Of a stretch of 14,394 nt of DNA, positions 1 to 8,246 are shown in pieces (the stretch's first letter is position 1; the number at the start of each line of letters is the position of its first letter). The stretch comes from JAGOGN01 sp036652735 (lineage in GTDB: Bacteria; Bacillota; Clostridia; Lachnospirales; Lachnospiraceae). The position numbers were made by a program, and so were the translations under genes. Under the pieces are notes generated by a model. That model worked only from the letters and a program-made list of their open reading frames with translations. It ran no database searches and had not been told where the DNA came from. The DNA is taken from the NCBI GenBank assembly GCA_036652735.1, contig JAVVVI010000040.1, positions 1 to 14,394 of the forward strand, given 5' to 3'.

Positions 1-45
1 TAAGGGAATTACAAAAAAATAATATGACAAAAAAAGTAAAAAACG

Positions 46-74
46 TTGACAAACTCAAACTAGGTCTGTATAAT
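46..74 (+). promoter_or_regulatory. Sigma-A promoter for yceD-rpmF
   Basis: A perfect -35 TTGACA (46-51) and a perfect -10 TATAAT (69-74) are separated by exactly 17 bp, the ideal housekeeping sigma spacing. Transcription should start near 81, leaving a leader of about 20 nt that contains the AGGAG ribosome binding site at 90-94. The A-rich stretch at 10-45 may act as an UP element (inference). No operator is visible. Confidence 0.88.
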
Positions 75-100
75 TGGTTAAGTGTGAATAGGAGAATGCC

Positions 101-625
101 GTGATAGTTGATTTAACAGATGTTGTATGTAATGAAGACAAACAATACAATATAGAGACTTTAATTGAATTAGAGACATTTGAGTCAAGATTAGGAAGTT
201 ATCCTATTATGAACAAGACACCATTGCAGTTGTGCATTGTAAATGAAGAGGGACAGAGGCTGAAGATTACCGGAACCATGGAATTGGAGAGTTTAGCGCC
301 CTGTGACAGATGCTTAACGGATGTGCCTATGAAGTTTTCACTTCAAATTATAAGGGAATATACCATTGAGGATAAGAAGCTTGTAATTGGCATGTTGGAA
401 GAAACAGATTACATGATTGGATTTGATCTGGATGTTGAAGGATTGGTCTATGATGAGATTTTAACAAATTGGCCAATGAAAGTTCTGTGTAAAGATGATT
501 GCAAAGGTATTTGTATCAGATGTGGAACAAATCTCAACTTGTGGGAATGTACCTGTGATCAAACAGAACCTGATCCAAGAATGGCTGCAATAAAAGATGT
601 ATTTAGCAAATTTAAGGAGGTGTAA
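101..625 (+). CDS. yceD: YceD/DUF177 family protein
   Basis: A 174-residue protein of the DUF177 (YceD) family, which nearly always precedes rpmF in bacteria. A role tied to 23S rRNA or L32 handling is known for plant and E. coli relatives, but the biochemical function is not settled. The N-terminal part is a beta-rich acidic domain. A CDRC motif lies at about residues 64-67, and the C-terminal part carries further cysteines (a CKDDC stretch near 131-135, then CIRC and CTC) typical of the Firmicute form and suggestive of metal binding (inference). The GTG start at 101 is chosen because AGGAG (90-94) lies 6 nt upstream and the frame begins just downstream of the strong promoter. rpmF follows after 4 nt. 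Confidence 0.9.
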   Translation: MIVDLTDVVCNEDKQYNIETLIELETFESRLGSYPIMNKTPLQLCIVNEEGQRLKITGTMELESLAPCDRCLTDVPMKFSLQIIREYTIEDKKLVIGMLEETDYMIGFDLDVEGLVYDEILTNWPMKVLCKDDCKGICIRCGTNLNLWECTCDQTEPDPRMAAIKDVFSKFKEV

Positions 626-629
626 CGAT

Positions 630-809
630 ATGTCTATCTGCCCAAAGAATAAATCTTCCAAAGGAAGACGTGATAAAAGAAGAGCAAACTGGAAAATGAG
701 TGCTCCAAATTTAGTAAAATGCAGTAAATGTGGGGAATTAATGATGTCTCACAGAGTATGCAAGGCTTGCGGAACATACAATAAGAAAGAAATTATTGCT
801 CAGGATTAA
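630..809 (+). CDS. rpmF: 50S ribosomal protein L32
   Basis: Encodes a 59-residue L32, a small zinc-ribbon protein of the large ribosomal subunit. The N-terminus has the family pattern of basic residues after MSICPKNK, and four cysteines form a zinc ribbon: C31-x2-C34 and C44-x2-C47. This is the zinc-binding (C+) form. The ATG at 630 is preferred to an in-frame upstream TTG at 597 because AAGGAGG (614-620) sits 9 nt ahead of it and the start matches known L32 ends. It is co-transcribed with yceD, the standard arrangement, and is followed directly by an intrinsic terminator. Confidence 0.97.
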   Translation: MSICPKNKSSKGRRDKRRANWKMSAPNLVKCSKCGELMMSHRVCKACGTYNKKEIIAQD

Positions 810-824
810 TCAGTGAACCGGTAG

Positions 825-855
825 GACTTTTCAGGGAAACCTGAAAAGTCTTTTT
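825..855 (+). terminator. Intrinsic terminator after rpmF
   Basis: A perfect 11-bp stem (825-835 pairs with 840-850) encloses a GAAA tetraloop (836-839) and is followed by TTTTT (851-855). It lies 15 nt after the rpmF stop and ends the yceD-rpmF unit before plsX. Confidence 0.92.
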
Positions 856-857
856 AA

Positions 858-887
858 TTGTTATTGAATTTTATTTAAAGATATAGT
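858..887 (+). promoter_or_regulatory. Weak candidate promoter for plsX
   Basis: After the rpmF terminator, TTGTTA (858-863) and TATAGT (882-887) are 18 bp apart in a very AT-rich stretch. plsX needs a promoter here because a strong terminator precedes it, but neither box is a perfect match and AT-rich DNA gives many such pairs. I could not see a FapR- or FabT-like operator. Confidence 0.35.
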
Positions 888-922
888 ATATTTCTTTATA
901 GATGTATAGGGAGGTGCAATGA

Positions 923-1972
923 ATGCAGAATATAACCAAAATAGCTTTGGATGCAATGGGGGGAGATTATGCTCCTCATGAGATTGTAAAAGGTGCAATT
1001 AAAGCAATTTCCATGAGAAAAGATATTGAAGTGTTTCTCGTGGGACAAGAGGATGCAATAAAAGAAGAATTGGACCAGTATACATTCCCGGCAGAACAGA
1101 TTCATATTGTGCAGGCAGAGGAAGTTATTGAGACTGCAGAGCCACCAGTTATGGCCATACGTAAGAAAAAGAATTCTTCTATTGTTGTTGGAATGAATCT
1201 TGTGAAGAATCATGAGGCAGATGCTTTTGTTTCCGCAGGAAGTTCCGGTGCTGTTTTAGTCGGAGGACAGTTAATTGTTGGAAGAATCAAAGGAGTGGAG
1301 CGTCCGCCGCTTGCACCACTTATTCCAACAGAAAAGGGAGTGTCACTATTAATTGACTGCGGTGCGAATGTAGATGCAAGAGCCTCTCATTTAGTACAGT
1401 TTGCAAGAATGGGATCAATATATATGGAGAATGTAATCGGCATTAAACATCCGAAAGTTGCCATTGTGAATATTGGTGCCGAAGAGGACAAGGGTAATCA
1501 ATTGGTGAAAGACACCTTTCCGCTCTTAAAAGAATGTAAGGATATTAATTTTGTGGGAAGCATTGAAGCAAGGGATATTCCACATGGAGAAGCAGATGTA
1601 ATTGTCTGTGAAGCATTTGTAGGTAATGTTATTTTAAAATTGTATGAGGGTGTTGGAGCAACATTGATTCATATGGTAAAAGAAGGAATGATGGGGAGCC
1701 TAAAAAGTAAGGTGGGAGCGTTGTTAGTAAAACCTTCATTGAAGAAGACTTTAAACAAATTTGATGCAACACAGTATGGTGGAGCACCTTTGCTAGGACT
1801 CAATGGTCTGGTAGTTAAGACTCATGGAAGTGCGACGGCAAACGAGATTACAAATTCAATTATCCAGTGTATTACGTTTAAAGAACAGAATATTAATGAA
1901 AAGATTAAGGACAAGATGAAAGAAAAGATTGCAGATTCCTCAAAGAATCAAGAAACAGAAGGGAAGAATTAA
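923..1972 (+). CDS. plsX: Phosphate acyltransferase PlsX
   Basis: PlsX converts acyl-ACP and phosphate to acyl-phosphate, which PlsY then uses to acylate glycerol-3-phosphate, the first step of phospholipid synthesis in most Gram-positives. It is a peripheral membrane enzyme. The 349-residue length is typical. The N-terminal signature IALDAMGGDYAPHEIVKGA lies at about residues 7-25, and conserved PPLAPLIP, LLIDCGANVDA and CEAFVGNV stretches follow in order. The start at ATG 923 has AGGGAGG (908-914) 8 nt upstream; another ATG at 919 is out of frame. The last 20 residues or so are a charged, lysine-rich tail that is probably not catalytic. acpP starts 2 nt after the stop, placing the acyl carrier next to the enzyme that uses it. 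Confidence 0.97.
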   Translation: MQNITKIALDAMGGDYAPHEIVKGAIKAISMRKDIEVFLVGQEDAIKEELDQYTFPAEQIHIVQAEEVIETAEPPVMAIRKKKNSSIVVGMNLVKNHEADAFVSAGSSGAVLVGGQLIVGRIKGVERPPLAPLIPTEKGVSLLIDCGANVDARASHLVQFARMGSIYMENVIGIKHPKVAIVNIGAEEDKGNQLVKDTFPLLKECKDINFVGSIEARDIPHGEADVIVCEAFVGNVILKLYEGVGATLIHMVKEGMMGSLKSKVGALLVKPSLKKTLNKFDATQYGGAPLLGLNGLVVKTHGSATANEITNSIIQCITFKEQNINEKIKDKMKEKIADSSKNQETEGKN

Positions 1973-1974
1973 AT

Positions 1975-2205
1975 ATGGAATTCGAAAAATTAAAAAGTAT
2001 TATTGCGGAAGTATTAAACGTAGATGTAGAAGAGATTACTTTGGAGACAACATTTGTGGACGATTTGGGAGCAGATTCACTGGATGTATTTCAGATTATA
2101 ATGGGATTAGAAGAAGAATTTGATATTGAAATAGCCAATGAAGATGCGGAATGTATTATTACTGTTGGTGATGCATTAGAACAAATAAAAAAAGCATTAA
2201 ATTAA
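1975..2205 (+). CDS. acpP: Acyl carrier protein
   Basis: A 76-residue acidic acyl carrier protein, the cytosolic carrier of growing fatty acids. The phosphopantetheine attachment site is Ser35 within GADSLDV, followed by helix II residues that contact ACP partners. The start at ATG 1975 lies 2 nt after the plsX stop with a GAAGGGAAG ribosome binding site inside the end of plsX, so the pair is likely translationally coupled. Many Firmicutes have fabD and fabG between plsX and acpP; here they are absent, as in many Lachnospiraceae, where other fatty-acid genes lie elsewhere (inference). Confidence 0.96.
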   Translation: MEFEKLKSIIAEVLNVDVEEITLETTFVDDLGADSLDVFQIIMGLEEEFDIEIANEDAECIITVGDALEQIKKALN

Positions 2206-2225
2206 AAGGACCTTAATAGAAGAAT

Positions 2226-2255
2226 AGAAAGCACGCTTTTCAAAGCGTGCTTTCT
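2226..2255 (+). terminator. Perfect hairpin between acpP and rnc
   Basis: Two 14-nt arms (2226-2239 and 2242-2255) are perfectly complementary, with A-rich and T-rich ends around a GCACGC/GCGTGC core and a tight turn at 2240-2241. The 3' arm ends in TTTCT but the U-run is short and is interrupted by C. It probably works as a terminator or attenuator for plsX-acpP. Because it sits about 30 nt upstream of rnc, it could instead be an RNA processing site. Confidence 0.6.
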
Positions 2256-2283
2256 CATAGTATATAATTTGGGAGGGAAACAT

Positions 2284-2985
2284 ATGGGTAACATGGAGAA
2301 ATTTCAGGAAAATATTGGATACACGTTCAAGGAAACCAACCTTCTCCGACAGGCACTGACGCATAGTTCTTATGCGAATGAAAAACGAATGAAGCGGCTT
2401 TCTGACAATGAACGACTGGAATTTTTGGGAGATGCGGTGTTAGAAATTATATCAAGCGAATATTTGTATCAACAATATTCCAATGTTCCGGAGGGAGATT
2501 TGACGAAATTACGAGCAAGTCTGGTCTGTGAACAAACACTTGCAACCTGCGCAAGGCAAATTAATCTTGGAGATTTTTTGTTTTTAGGGAAGGGAGAAGA
2601 TCTGACAGGAGGAAGAACAAGAAAATCGATTCTTTCAGATGCACTTGAGGCTGTAATTGGCTCCGTCTATTTAGATGGTGGTTTTGCTAATGCAAAAGAA
2701 TTCATATTGAAGTATATTTTGACAGATATTGAACATAAAAAGCTCTTTTATGATAGCAAAACTATCTTGCAGGAAGTTGTGCAAGGGGAGCATAGTGATA
2801 ATTTATCCTATGCGGTAGTATGTGAAGAAGGACCGGATCATGCAAAAGTATTTACAGTAGAGGCGAGAATTGGTGGAAAAGTTGTGGGAGTTGGTGATGG
2901 AACCACAAAAAAAGCAGCCGAACAGGAAGCTGCTTATGAGGCATTGCTTCGTCTGGAGAGAAAGGTTAAGAATACATGTATTTAA
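2284..2985 (+). CDS. rnc: Ribonuclease III
   Basis: A 233-residue double-strand-specific endoribonuclease that processes 16S/23S rRNA precursors and some mRNAs. The RNase III signature NERLEFLGDAVLE occupies residues 42-54, with the metal-binding acidic residues E43, E46 and D50; the second acidic pair is D119 and E122 in LSDALEAVIG. A double-stranded RNA-binding domain fills about residues 157-228, ending in the basic KKAAEQEAA helix. I chose ATG 2284 over an in-frame TTG at 2269 because GGGAGG (2271-2276) is spaced 7 nt before 2284, whereas the TTG overlaps that site. The 3' end overlaps smc by 10 nt, so translation of the two is probably coupled. Confidence 0.96.
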   Translation: MGNMEKFQENIGYTFKETNLLRQALTHSSYANEKRMKRLSDNERLEFLGDAVLEIISSEYLYQQYSNVPEGDLTKLRASLVCEQTLATCARQINLGDFLFLGKGEDLTGGRTRKSILSDALEAVIGSVYLDGGFANAKEFILKYILTDIEHKKLFYDSKTILQEVVQGEHSDNLSYAVVCEEGPDHAKVFTVEARIGGKVVGVGDGTTKKAAEQEAAYEALLRLERKVKNTCI

Positions 2986-5900
2986 AAAGTCTAGAGGTGC
3001 ACGGCTTTAAGTCATTTGCAAACAAGATAAAATTTGACTTTCATAATGGAATTACCGGTATTGTAGGACCAAATGGAAGTGGAAAAAGTAACGTGGCAGA
3101 TGCTGTTCGCTGGGTTTTAGGCGAACAGCGTGCCAGGCAGCTTCGTGGTGCCAATATGCAGGATGTTATTTTTTCCGGGACAGAAAATCGAAAACCTCTA
3201 AGCTATGCAGCAGTGTCTCTTACACTGGATAATAGTGATCATCAACTGCCAATAGAATTTGGTGAGGTAACAATTACCAGAAGGGTGTACCGTTCAGGAG
3301 AAAGTGAGTATTTGCTGAATGGGACGGCTTGCAGGCTGAAAGACGTAAATGAGTTGTTCTATGATACCGGAATAGGAAAAGAAGGCTATTCGATTATTGG
3401 TCAGGGGCAGATTGACCGTATTCTAAATGGAAGACCGGAAGAGCGCAGAGAACTTTTTGATGAAGCAGCTGGTATTGTAAAATATAAGAGAAGAAAAGCA
3501 GCTGCCCAGAAGAAATTAGAAAGTGAACAGGCAAATTTAGTACGCGTAAATGATATTTTGGGGGAACAGGAAAAGCAGCTACTTCCTCTTTTGAAGCAGT
3601 CAGAGTCTGCAAAAATCTATATACAAAAAAAAGAAGAGTTAAAAGAATATGAAGTTAACTTATTTTTGATGGAAATTGATCGTATGGAAACGCAATTGGA
3701 ACAAGTGAGTGAAAATCTGAAGATTGCCGGCAGGCAATTGGAAGATACCAATGGCGCGGTTGCTGCAATCAAGGATGAGTATGAAAAAATGGAACAGGAA
3801 ATGGAAGAAACGGAGGAGGAAATTAACAATACCCGAGAACAGCTTAGTGAAATTAATCTCACAAGAGAAAAGCTGGAGGGACAGATTCAAGTTTTAAATG
3901 AACAGATAAAGGCTTCCAATAATAATGATGAACATTATAGAATGCGCCTGGAAACAATGAAAGAAGAGTGTTTGGTAAAAGCGGAGCAGGAACATCATTA
4001 TTGCGAAGAACAAGAGGAATTCAGCAGGCAGCTGATGGAAAAACAAGATGCGTTGAAACAGAGGCGTACAGAACTTTGTGAGAGTCAAAGCCAGATTCAG
4101 CACTACAAACAGGAAATTGAAACAGGGAAAAATGAAATCATTGATTTACTGAACAGTAAGGCATCCATAAAGGCAAAATTGCAAAAGTTTGATACAATGA
4201 TGGAACAGGTAAATATTCGAAAAGCACAGTTAAATCAGCGCTTAGTACAGAAAAAAAGCGATGAAGAGCAGATGAATGGAGTGTTAGAAGACTATTTACA
4301 GAAGCAGAGTATAACCCAGCAACAGCTTTTAGAGAAGAATCAAAAATTGATTCACATGCAGGAAAAGACTGCCTCATGGAATTTGAAATTAAAGGAAACC
4401 AGGGCCGCACTGGATACAAAAACGGTTGAATTTCATAAAGAAGAATCAAAGTTGGAATCCCTTCGCAATATTACAGAGCGCTACGATGGATATGGAAATG
4501 GGATTCGAAGAGTGATGGAAAAAAAGGCAGAAGATCCGGGACTGGTGGGTGTTGTTGCCGATATTATAAAAACAGAAAAAAAATTTGAACTTGCAATAGA
4601 GACTGCATTAGGGGGAAGTATTCAGAATATTGTTACCAGAGATGAAGATACAGCAAAGAATTTTATTGCGTATTTGAAAGAGAATCATTTTGGAAGGGCA
4701 ACGTTTTTACCGCTTACCAGTGTTCATGCAAAGGAAGATTCAAAAATAGAAAAAGCACAAAAAGAACCGGGTGTCTTGGGAAGGGGTGACCAGCTAGTTG
4801 AAAAATCCCAAGAATTTCAGGGAGTGATTTCGTATTTACTGGGACGAGTTCTTGTAGTGGATACCATAGAGCATGGTTTGCTTCTTGCAAAAAAATACCA
4901 GTATTCATTAAGAATTGTAACCCTTTATGGTGAAGCACTGAATCCCGGAGGTTCTCTTACAGGAGGATCTTTTAAAAATGCAAGCAGTCTTCTTGGGAGA
5001 AAGCGGGAAATTCAGGAACTGGAAAAAAACATTCTGAACATCAAGCAGGAGCAGGAACAGTTAGCAAGTCGTTTGGAAGAAATTCGAACTGCGGCAGAAT
5101 TGCTGGATGAAGATAAAGGAAAACAAAAAGAAGAGATTCAAGGACTCCAGCTTGAAGAAAATACAATCAGAATGAATGTGGAGAGTATACAAAAAAAGAA
5201 ACAGGAAAATGATAGTTTGTATGAAGGATTAAAAAAAGAGTTTCAGGAAATAGAAGAGCAGTTAATAGAAAACGAAACCAGCAAAAAACAAATTTTATGT
5301 GATTTGGAAGCTTCCAAAAAGCGAGAAAAGGATATTGAATCAGAAATCACACAGCTGGAAGAGTTTGCCAAGAAAAAAATTGTAATGGAAGAAGCGCAGG
5401 AAGAAAAAATTTCATCACTTTTACTTGAAGAAGCAGCAATCAGACAAAAACAGGAATTTTCTTTTGAAAACAGAGCCAGAATTCAAAGTGAAATCTGCAA
5501 GCTGAAAGAGGAAGAGGAGGCACTGGAAAAAAATACACTTCATACAAAGGAAGAAATCGAGAATCGCAATATTACTATTAGGGAAATTCAGCAAACGATT
5601 CAGAATGAGCGGGAAGATTCAATAGAATATAAAAAGAAATTGGAACTTCTACAGAAACAAAAAGAAGAAATAACCGTTAGCCACAAAAGTTTTTTTCAGA
5701 AAAGAGAAGAGTTAACCAAACGGCAGTCTGCTTTGGATAAAGAAATATTTCGATTAAATAGCCAAAAAGAAAAGCTGGATGTGGAAATGGAAACACAGAA
5801 TAATTATATTTGGGAGGAATACCAGCTTACACGTCATCCAGCCATGGAATTAAAAAGAGAAGATATTCATAATTCAACGGAATTGAGGAGACAAATTCTA

Positions 5901-6536
5901 CTTATCCGGGAAGACATTCGGGGGCTGGGAACGGTAAATGTAAATGCCATTGAAGATTATAAAAGTCTTTCGGAACGTTATCAGTTTTTATTTGAACAAA
6001 GAGAAGATTTGGTAAGGGCAGAAGAGACTTTATTGAGTATTATTCAGGAACTGGATGTTGGAATGCGCAAACAGTTTATAGAAAAGTTCAAGGAGATACA
6101 AATAGAATTTGATCGTGCATTTAAGGAATTGTTTGGTGGTGGAAAAGGTACATTGGAATTATCAGAGGGAGAAGATCTTTTAGAATGTGGAATTATCATT
6201 GTTGCACAGCCACCCGGGAAAAAACTTCAGAATATGATGCAGTTGTCCGGAGGAGAAAAAGCATTGACAGCAATCTCTCTTTTATTCGCAATTCAGAATA
6301 TGAAACCATCTCCATTTTGTTTATTGGATGAGATAGAGGCGGCATTGGATGATTCCAATGTTGGTCGCTTTGCAAACTATCTTAGTAAACTTACAAAAAA
6401 TACGCAGTTTATTATTATTACACATCGCCGGGGGACCATGACAGCAGCGGATAGGCTTTATGGCATAACCATGCAGGAAAAGGGTGTATCGGCATTGGTA
6501 TCGGTAAACCTGATAGAAGATGAATTAGACAAATAG
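2976..6536 (+). CDS. smc: Chromosome partition protein SMC
   Basis: A full-length 1186-residue SMC ATPase that, with ScpA and ScpB (not in this window), compacts and segregates the chromosome. The N-terminal head has Walker A GPNGSGKS at 31-38. A coiled-coil arm spans about 170-500, the hinge about 503-665 (it contains GYGNGIRR near 507-514 and NPGGSLTGGS near 656-665), and the return coil about 670-1020. The C-terminal head has the ABC signature LSGGEK at 1090-1095 and Walker B PFCLLDE at 1113-1119 with catalytic E1119. All ATPase motifs are intact. The ATG at 2976 lies inside the rnc tail; it has only a loose purine-rich site ahead of it, consistent with coupling to rnc translation. Together with ftsY downstream this is the classic rnc-smc-ftsY order. 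Confidence 0.97.
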   Translation: MYLKSLEVHGFKSFANKIKFDFHNGITGIVGPNGSGKSNVADAVRWVLGEQRARQLRGANMQDVIFSGTENRKPLSYAAVSLTLDNSDHQLPIEFGEVTITRRVYRSGESEYLLNGTACRLKDVNELFYDTGIGKEGYSIIGQGQIDRILNGRPEERRELFDEAAGIVKYKRRKAAAQKKLESEQANLVRVNDILGEQEKQLLPLLKQSESAKIYIQKKEELKEYEVNLFLMEIDRMETQLEQVSENLKIAGRQLEDTNGAVAAIKDEYEKMEQEMEETEEEINNTREQLSEINLTREKLEGQIQVLNEQIKASNNNDEHYRMRLETMKEECLVKAEQEHHYCEEQEEFSRQLMEKQDALKQRRTELCESQSQIQHYKQEIETGKNEIIDLLNSKASIKAKLQKFDTMMEQVNIRKAQLNQRLVQKKSDEEQMNGVLEDYLQKQSITQQQLLEKNQKLIHMQEKTASWNLKLKETRAALDTKTVEFHKEESKLESLRNITERYDGYGNGIRRVMEKKAEDPGLVGVVADIIKTEKKFELAIETALGGSIQNIVTRDEDTAKNFIAYLKENHFGRATFLPLTSVHAKEDSKIEKAQKEPGVLGRGDQLVEKSQEFQGVISYLLGRVLVVDTIEHGLLLAKKYQYSLRIVTLYGEALNPGGSLTGGSFKNASSLLGRKREIQELEKNILNIKQEQEQLASRLEEIRTAAELLDEDKGKQKEEIQGLQLEENTIRMNVESIQKKKQENDSLYEGLKKEFQEIEEQLIENETSKKQILCDLEASKKREKDIESEITQLEEFAKKKIVMEEAQEEKISSLLLEEAAIRQKQEFSFENRARIQSEICKLKEEEEALEKNTLHTKEEIENRNITIREIQQTIQNEREDSIEYKKKLELLQKQKEEITVSHKSFFQKREELTKRQSALDKEIFRLNSQKEKLDVEMETQNNYIWEEYQLTRHPAMELKREDIHNSTELRRQILLIREDIRGLGTVNVNAIEDYKSLSERYQFLFEQREDLVRAEETLLSIIQELDVGMRKQFIEKFKEIQIEFDRAFKELFGGGKGTLELSEGEDLLECGIIIVAQPPGKKLQNMMQLSGGEKALTAISLLFAIQNMKPSPFCLLDEIEAALDDSNVGRFANYLSKLTKNTQFIIITHRRGTMTAADRLYGITMQEKGVSALVSVNLIEDELDK

Positions 6537-6547
6537 AAGGGAAAATT

Positions 6548-7477
6548 ATGAGCGAGGAAAACAAAGGATTATTTCACCGGTTGGTGAGTGGATTAACTAA
6601 GACAAGAAATAATATTGTTGCCGGAATTGATGGAATCTTTCGGGGATTTTCAAAGATTGACGAAGAGTTTTATGAAGAAATTGAAGAAATCCTAATCATG
6701 GGAGATCTGGGAGTAAAAGCGACCGGAGAGATTATAGAAAACCTGAAGGAAAAGGTAAAAGTCAATAAAATCAAGGAACCGTCCCAGTGTAAGGAGCTAC
6801 TGATCAACAGCATTAAAGAACAGATGCAGGTGGGAGAAACTGCATATCGATTTGAACAGGAAAAATCAGTAGTCTTAGTCATTGGTGTGAATGGAGTGGG
6901 TAAGACCACTACTATTGGGAAACTGGCAGGAAAGCTTAAGAATGATGGAAGAAAAGTGGTGCTGGCTGCGGCAGATACCTTCCGTGCTGCAGCGGGAGAA
7001 CAGCTGCAGGAATGGGCAAACCGTGCAGGTGTTGAACTGTTTGGCGGACAAGAGGGAGCAGACCCTGCAGCAGTGGTATATGATGCTGTGGCTGCAGCAA
7101 AAGCAAGGAACGCAGATGTTCTTTTGTGCGATACGGCGGGTAGACTTCACAATAAGAAAAACCTTATGGAAGAATTAAAGAAAATCAATCGTATTCTGGA
7201 AAAAGAATATCCGGAAGCATTTCGTGAAACCCTTGTCGTTGTAGATGCAACAACAGGGCAAAATGCTTTATCCCAGGCAAGGCAATTTTCAGAAACAGCG
7301 GAAATTACAGGAATCATTTTAACGAAAATGGATGGAACGGCAAAGGGTGGAATTGCGGTAGCGATTCAATCGGAATTAGGAATACCGGTAAAATATATTG
7401 GTGTTGGCGAGACCATGGATGATTTGCAGAAATTTGATTCTAATTTATTTGTGAATGCGCTATTCGAAGAAGAGTAA
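6548..7477 (+). CDS. ftsY: Signal recognition particle receptor FtsY
   Basis: The 309-residue SRP receptor GTPase, which docks Ffh-ribosome-nascent-chain complexes at the membrane. The helical N domain covers about 1-100. The G domain has G1 GVNGVGKT at 113-120, then the ADTFRAAAGEQL box, the DTAGR motif, TKMDGTAKGG and a C-terminal GVGETMDDLQKFD stretch. The acidic A domain of the E. coli protein is missing, as usual in Firmicutes; membrane contact then relies on the amphipathic N-terminal helix (known for the family). The start has AAGGGA just upstream and lies 11 nt after the smc stop. Two signal-transduction genes follow instead of the more usual ylxM-ffh directly. Confidence 0.97.
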   Translation: MSEENKGLFHRLVSGLTKTRNNIVAGIDGIFRGFSKIDEEFYEEIEEILIMGDLGVKATGEIIENLKEKVKVNKIKEPSQCKELLINSIKEQMQVGETAYRFEQEKSVVLVIGVNGVGKTTTIGKLAGKLKNDGRKVVLAAADTFRAAAGEQLQEWANRAGVELFGGQEGADPAAVVYDAVAAAKARNADVLLCDTAGRLHNKKNLMEELKKINRILEKEYPEAFRETLVVVDATTGQNALSQARQFSETAEITGIILTKMDGTAKGGIAVAIQSELGIPVKYIGVGETMDDLQKFDSNLFVNALFEEE

Positions 7478-7496
7478 ATAAAGGGGAGGAAATTCA

Positions 7497-8246
7497 ATGA
7501 AAGGTGGAATATTAATAACAGGTAATACAAAAAAAATGATTGACGAGGTAGTGGAAATACTGGATGCAGTGTATATTGTATCCGCATACATGCTCCAGAG
7601 TCAGGAGTTTTCAGCCTACATTAATAAAGAAAAACCGGGTATTCTTATTATTTGTCTGGAAGATATTACAATGAAAAACCTTACAGGTATTGCTGAACTT
7701 AGGCGGCAGCAATATTTAAGTGGTACTAAATTCATTACAATTGGAAAAAAAGAAGAAGGCCTGTTTTTTGAGACGGTAGTACCAGGAAGTAATCCCATTC
7801 AATTGAATTATCCCATAGATGCACAGGAACTTAAAGTGACAGTTACAGAAGAGTTAAAGAATATAGAACAAGAGGTAATTCAGGCACAGAAAAGTATCTT
7901 AATCGTGGACGATGATCCCCGCATTTTATTCAATCTTCGTAATATTTTAAAGACAACCTATCAGGTGAATATTGTTACAAGTGGAACGGATGCGATTAAT
8001 TTTTTAAGAACTCATCCGGTGGATGGAATTTTACTTGATTATAAAATGCCAATGATGGACGGGGCAAAAACCTTTCAGGCAATTCGTGAGATGGGGGCAG
8101 GCGCAGGAGTTCCTATTATTTTTCTCACGGCAGTATCGGATAAAAAAACAGTGGTGGAGTGTTTGAAACTACGCCCTCAGGGATATCTTGTAAAACCAAT
8201 TTCCAGAGAGGAATTAGAAGAAAAATTAAAGGAAGTGTTACAATGA
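7497..8246 (+). CDS. Response regulator with degenerate N-terminal receiver
   Basis: A 249-residue protein with no DNA-binding domain. Residues about 132-249 form a canonical receiver: acidic pair D138/D139 in LIVDDDP, phosphoacceptor D181 in LLDYKMP, switch T211 in FLTA, and K233 in LVKPIS. Residues 1-120 look like a second receiver fold that has lost its active site: GILITGNTK replaces the acidic pair, the region near 49-57 lacks a clear LLDxxMP, FITIG (79-83) stands where FLTA would be, and NYPID (104-108) replaces the KP loop. This pseudo-receiver reading is from sequence pattern only. GGGGAGG (7483-7489) precedes the ATG by 7 nt. The stop overlaps the next start as ATGA, so it is expected to work with the Hpt protein downstream. 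No kinase is nearby. Confidence 0.85.
   Translation: MKGGILITGNTKKMIDEVVEILDAVYIVSAYMLQSQEFSAYINKEKPGILIICLEDITMKNLTGIAELRRQQYLSGTKFITIGKKEEGLFFETVVPGSNPIQLNYPIDAQELKVTVTEELKNIEQEVIQAQKSILIVDDDPRILFNLRNILKTTYQVNIVTSGTDAINFLRTHPVDGILLDYKMPMMDGAKTFQAIREMGAGAGVPIIFLTAVSDKKTVVECLKLRPQGYLVKPISREELEEKLKEVLQ

Noticed and set aside
1..45. End of an upstream gene at the left edge
   Set aside because: The first bases are TAA, which could be a stop codon, but there is no coding sequence before it to support this.
856..922. FapR or FabT operator upstream of plsX
   Set aside because: The stretch is AT-rich, but I could not find a convincing palindrome matching either regulator's site.
2263..2268. Perfect TATAAT just upstream of rnc
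   Set aside because: A start from this box would fall at about 2275, inside the rnc ribosome binding site, and no -35 at proper distance is seen.
2269..2283. TTG start giving a longer RNase III
   Set aside because: It overlaps the GGGAGG ribosome binding site that clearly serves ATG 2284.
3394..4938. Long open frames on the minus strand within smc
   Set aside because: They have no ribosome binding sites, show low-complexity serine/leucine/phenylalanine-rich translations mirroring the sense coiled-coil codons, and match no family I know.
8159..8242. Longer start for the Hpt protein inside the response regulator gene
   Set aside because: It would overlap the receiver coding region by 88 nt; the ATGA overlap at 8243 with GGAAG upstream is the normal coupled start.
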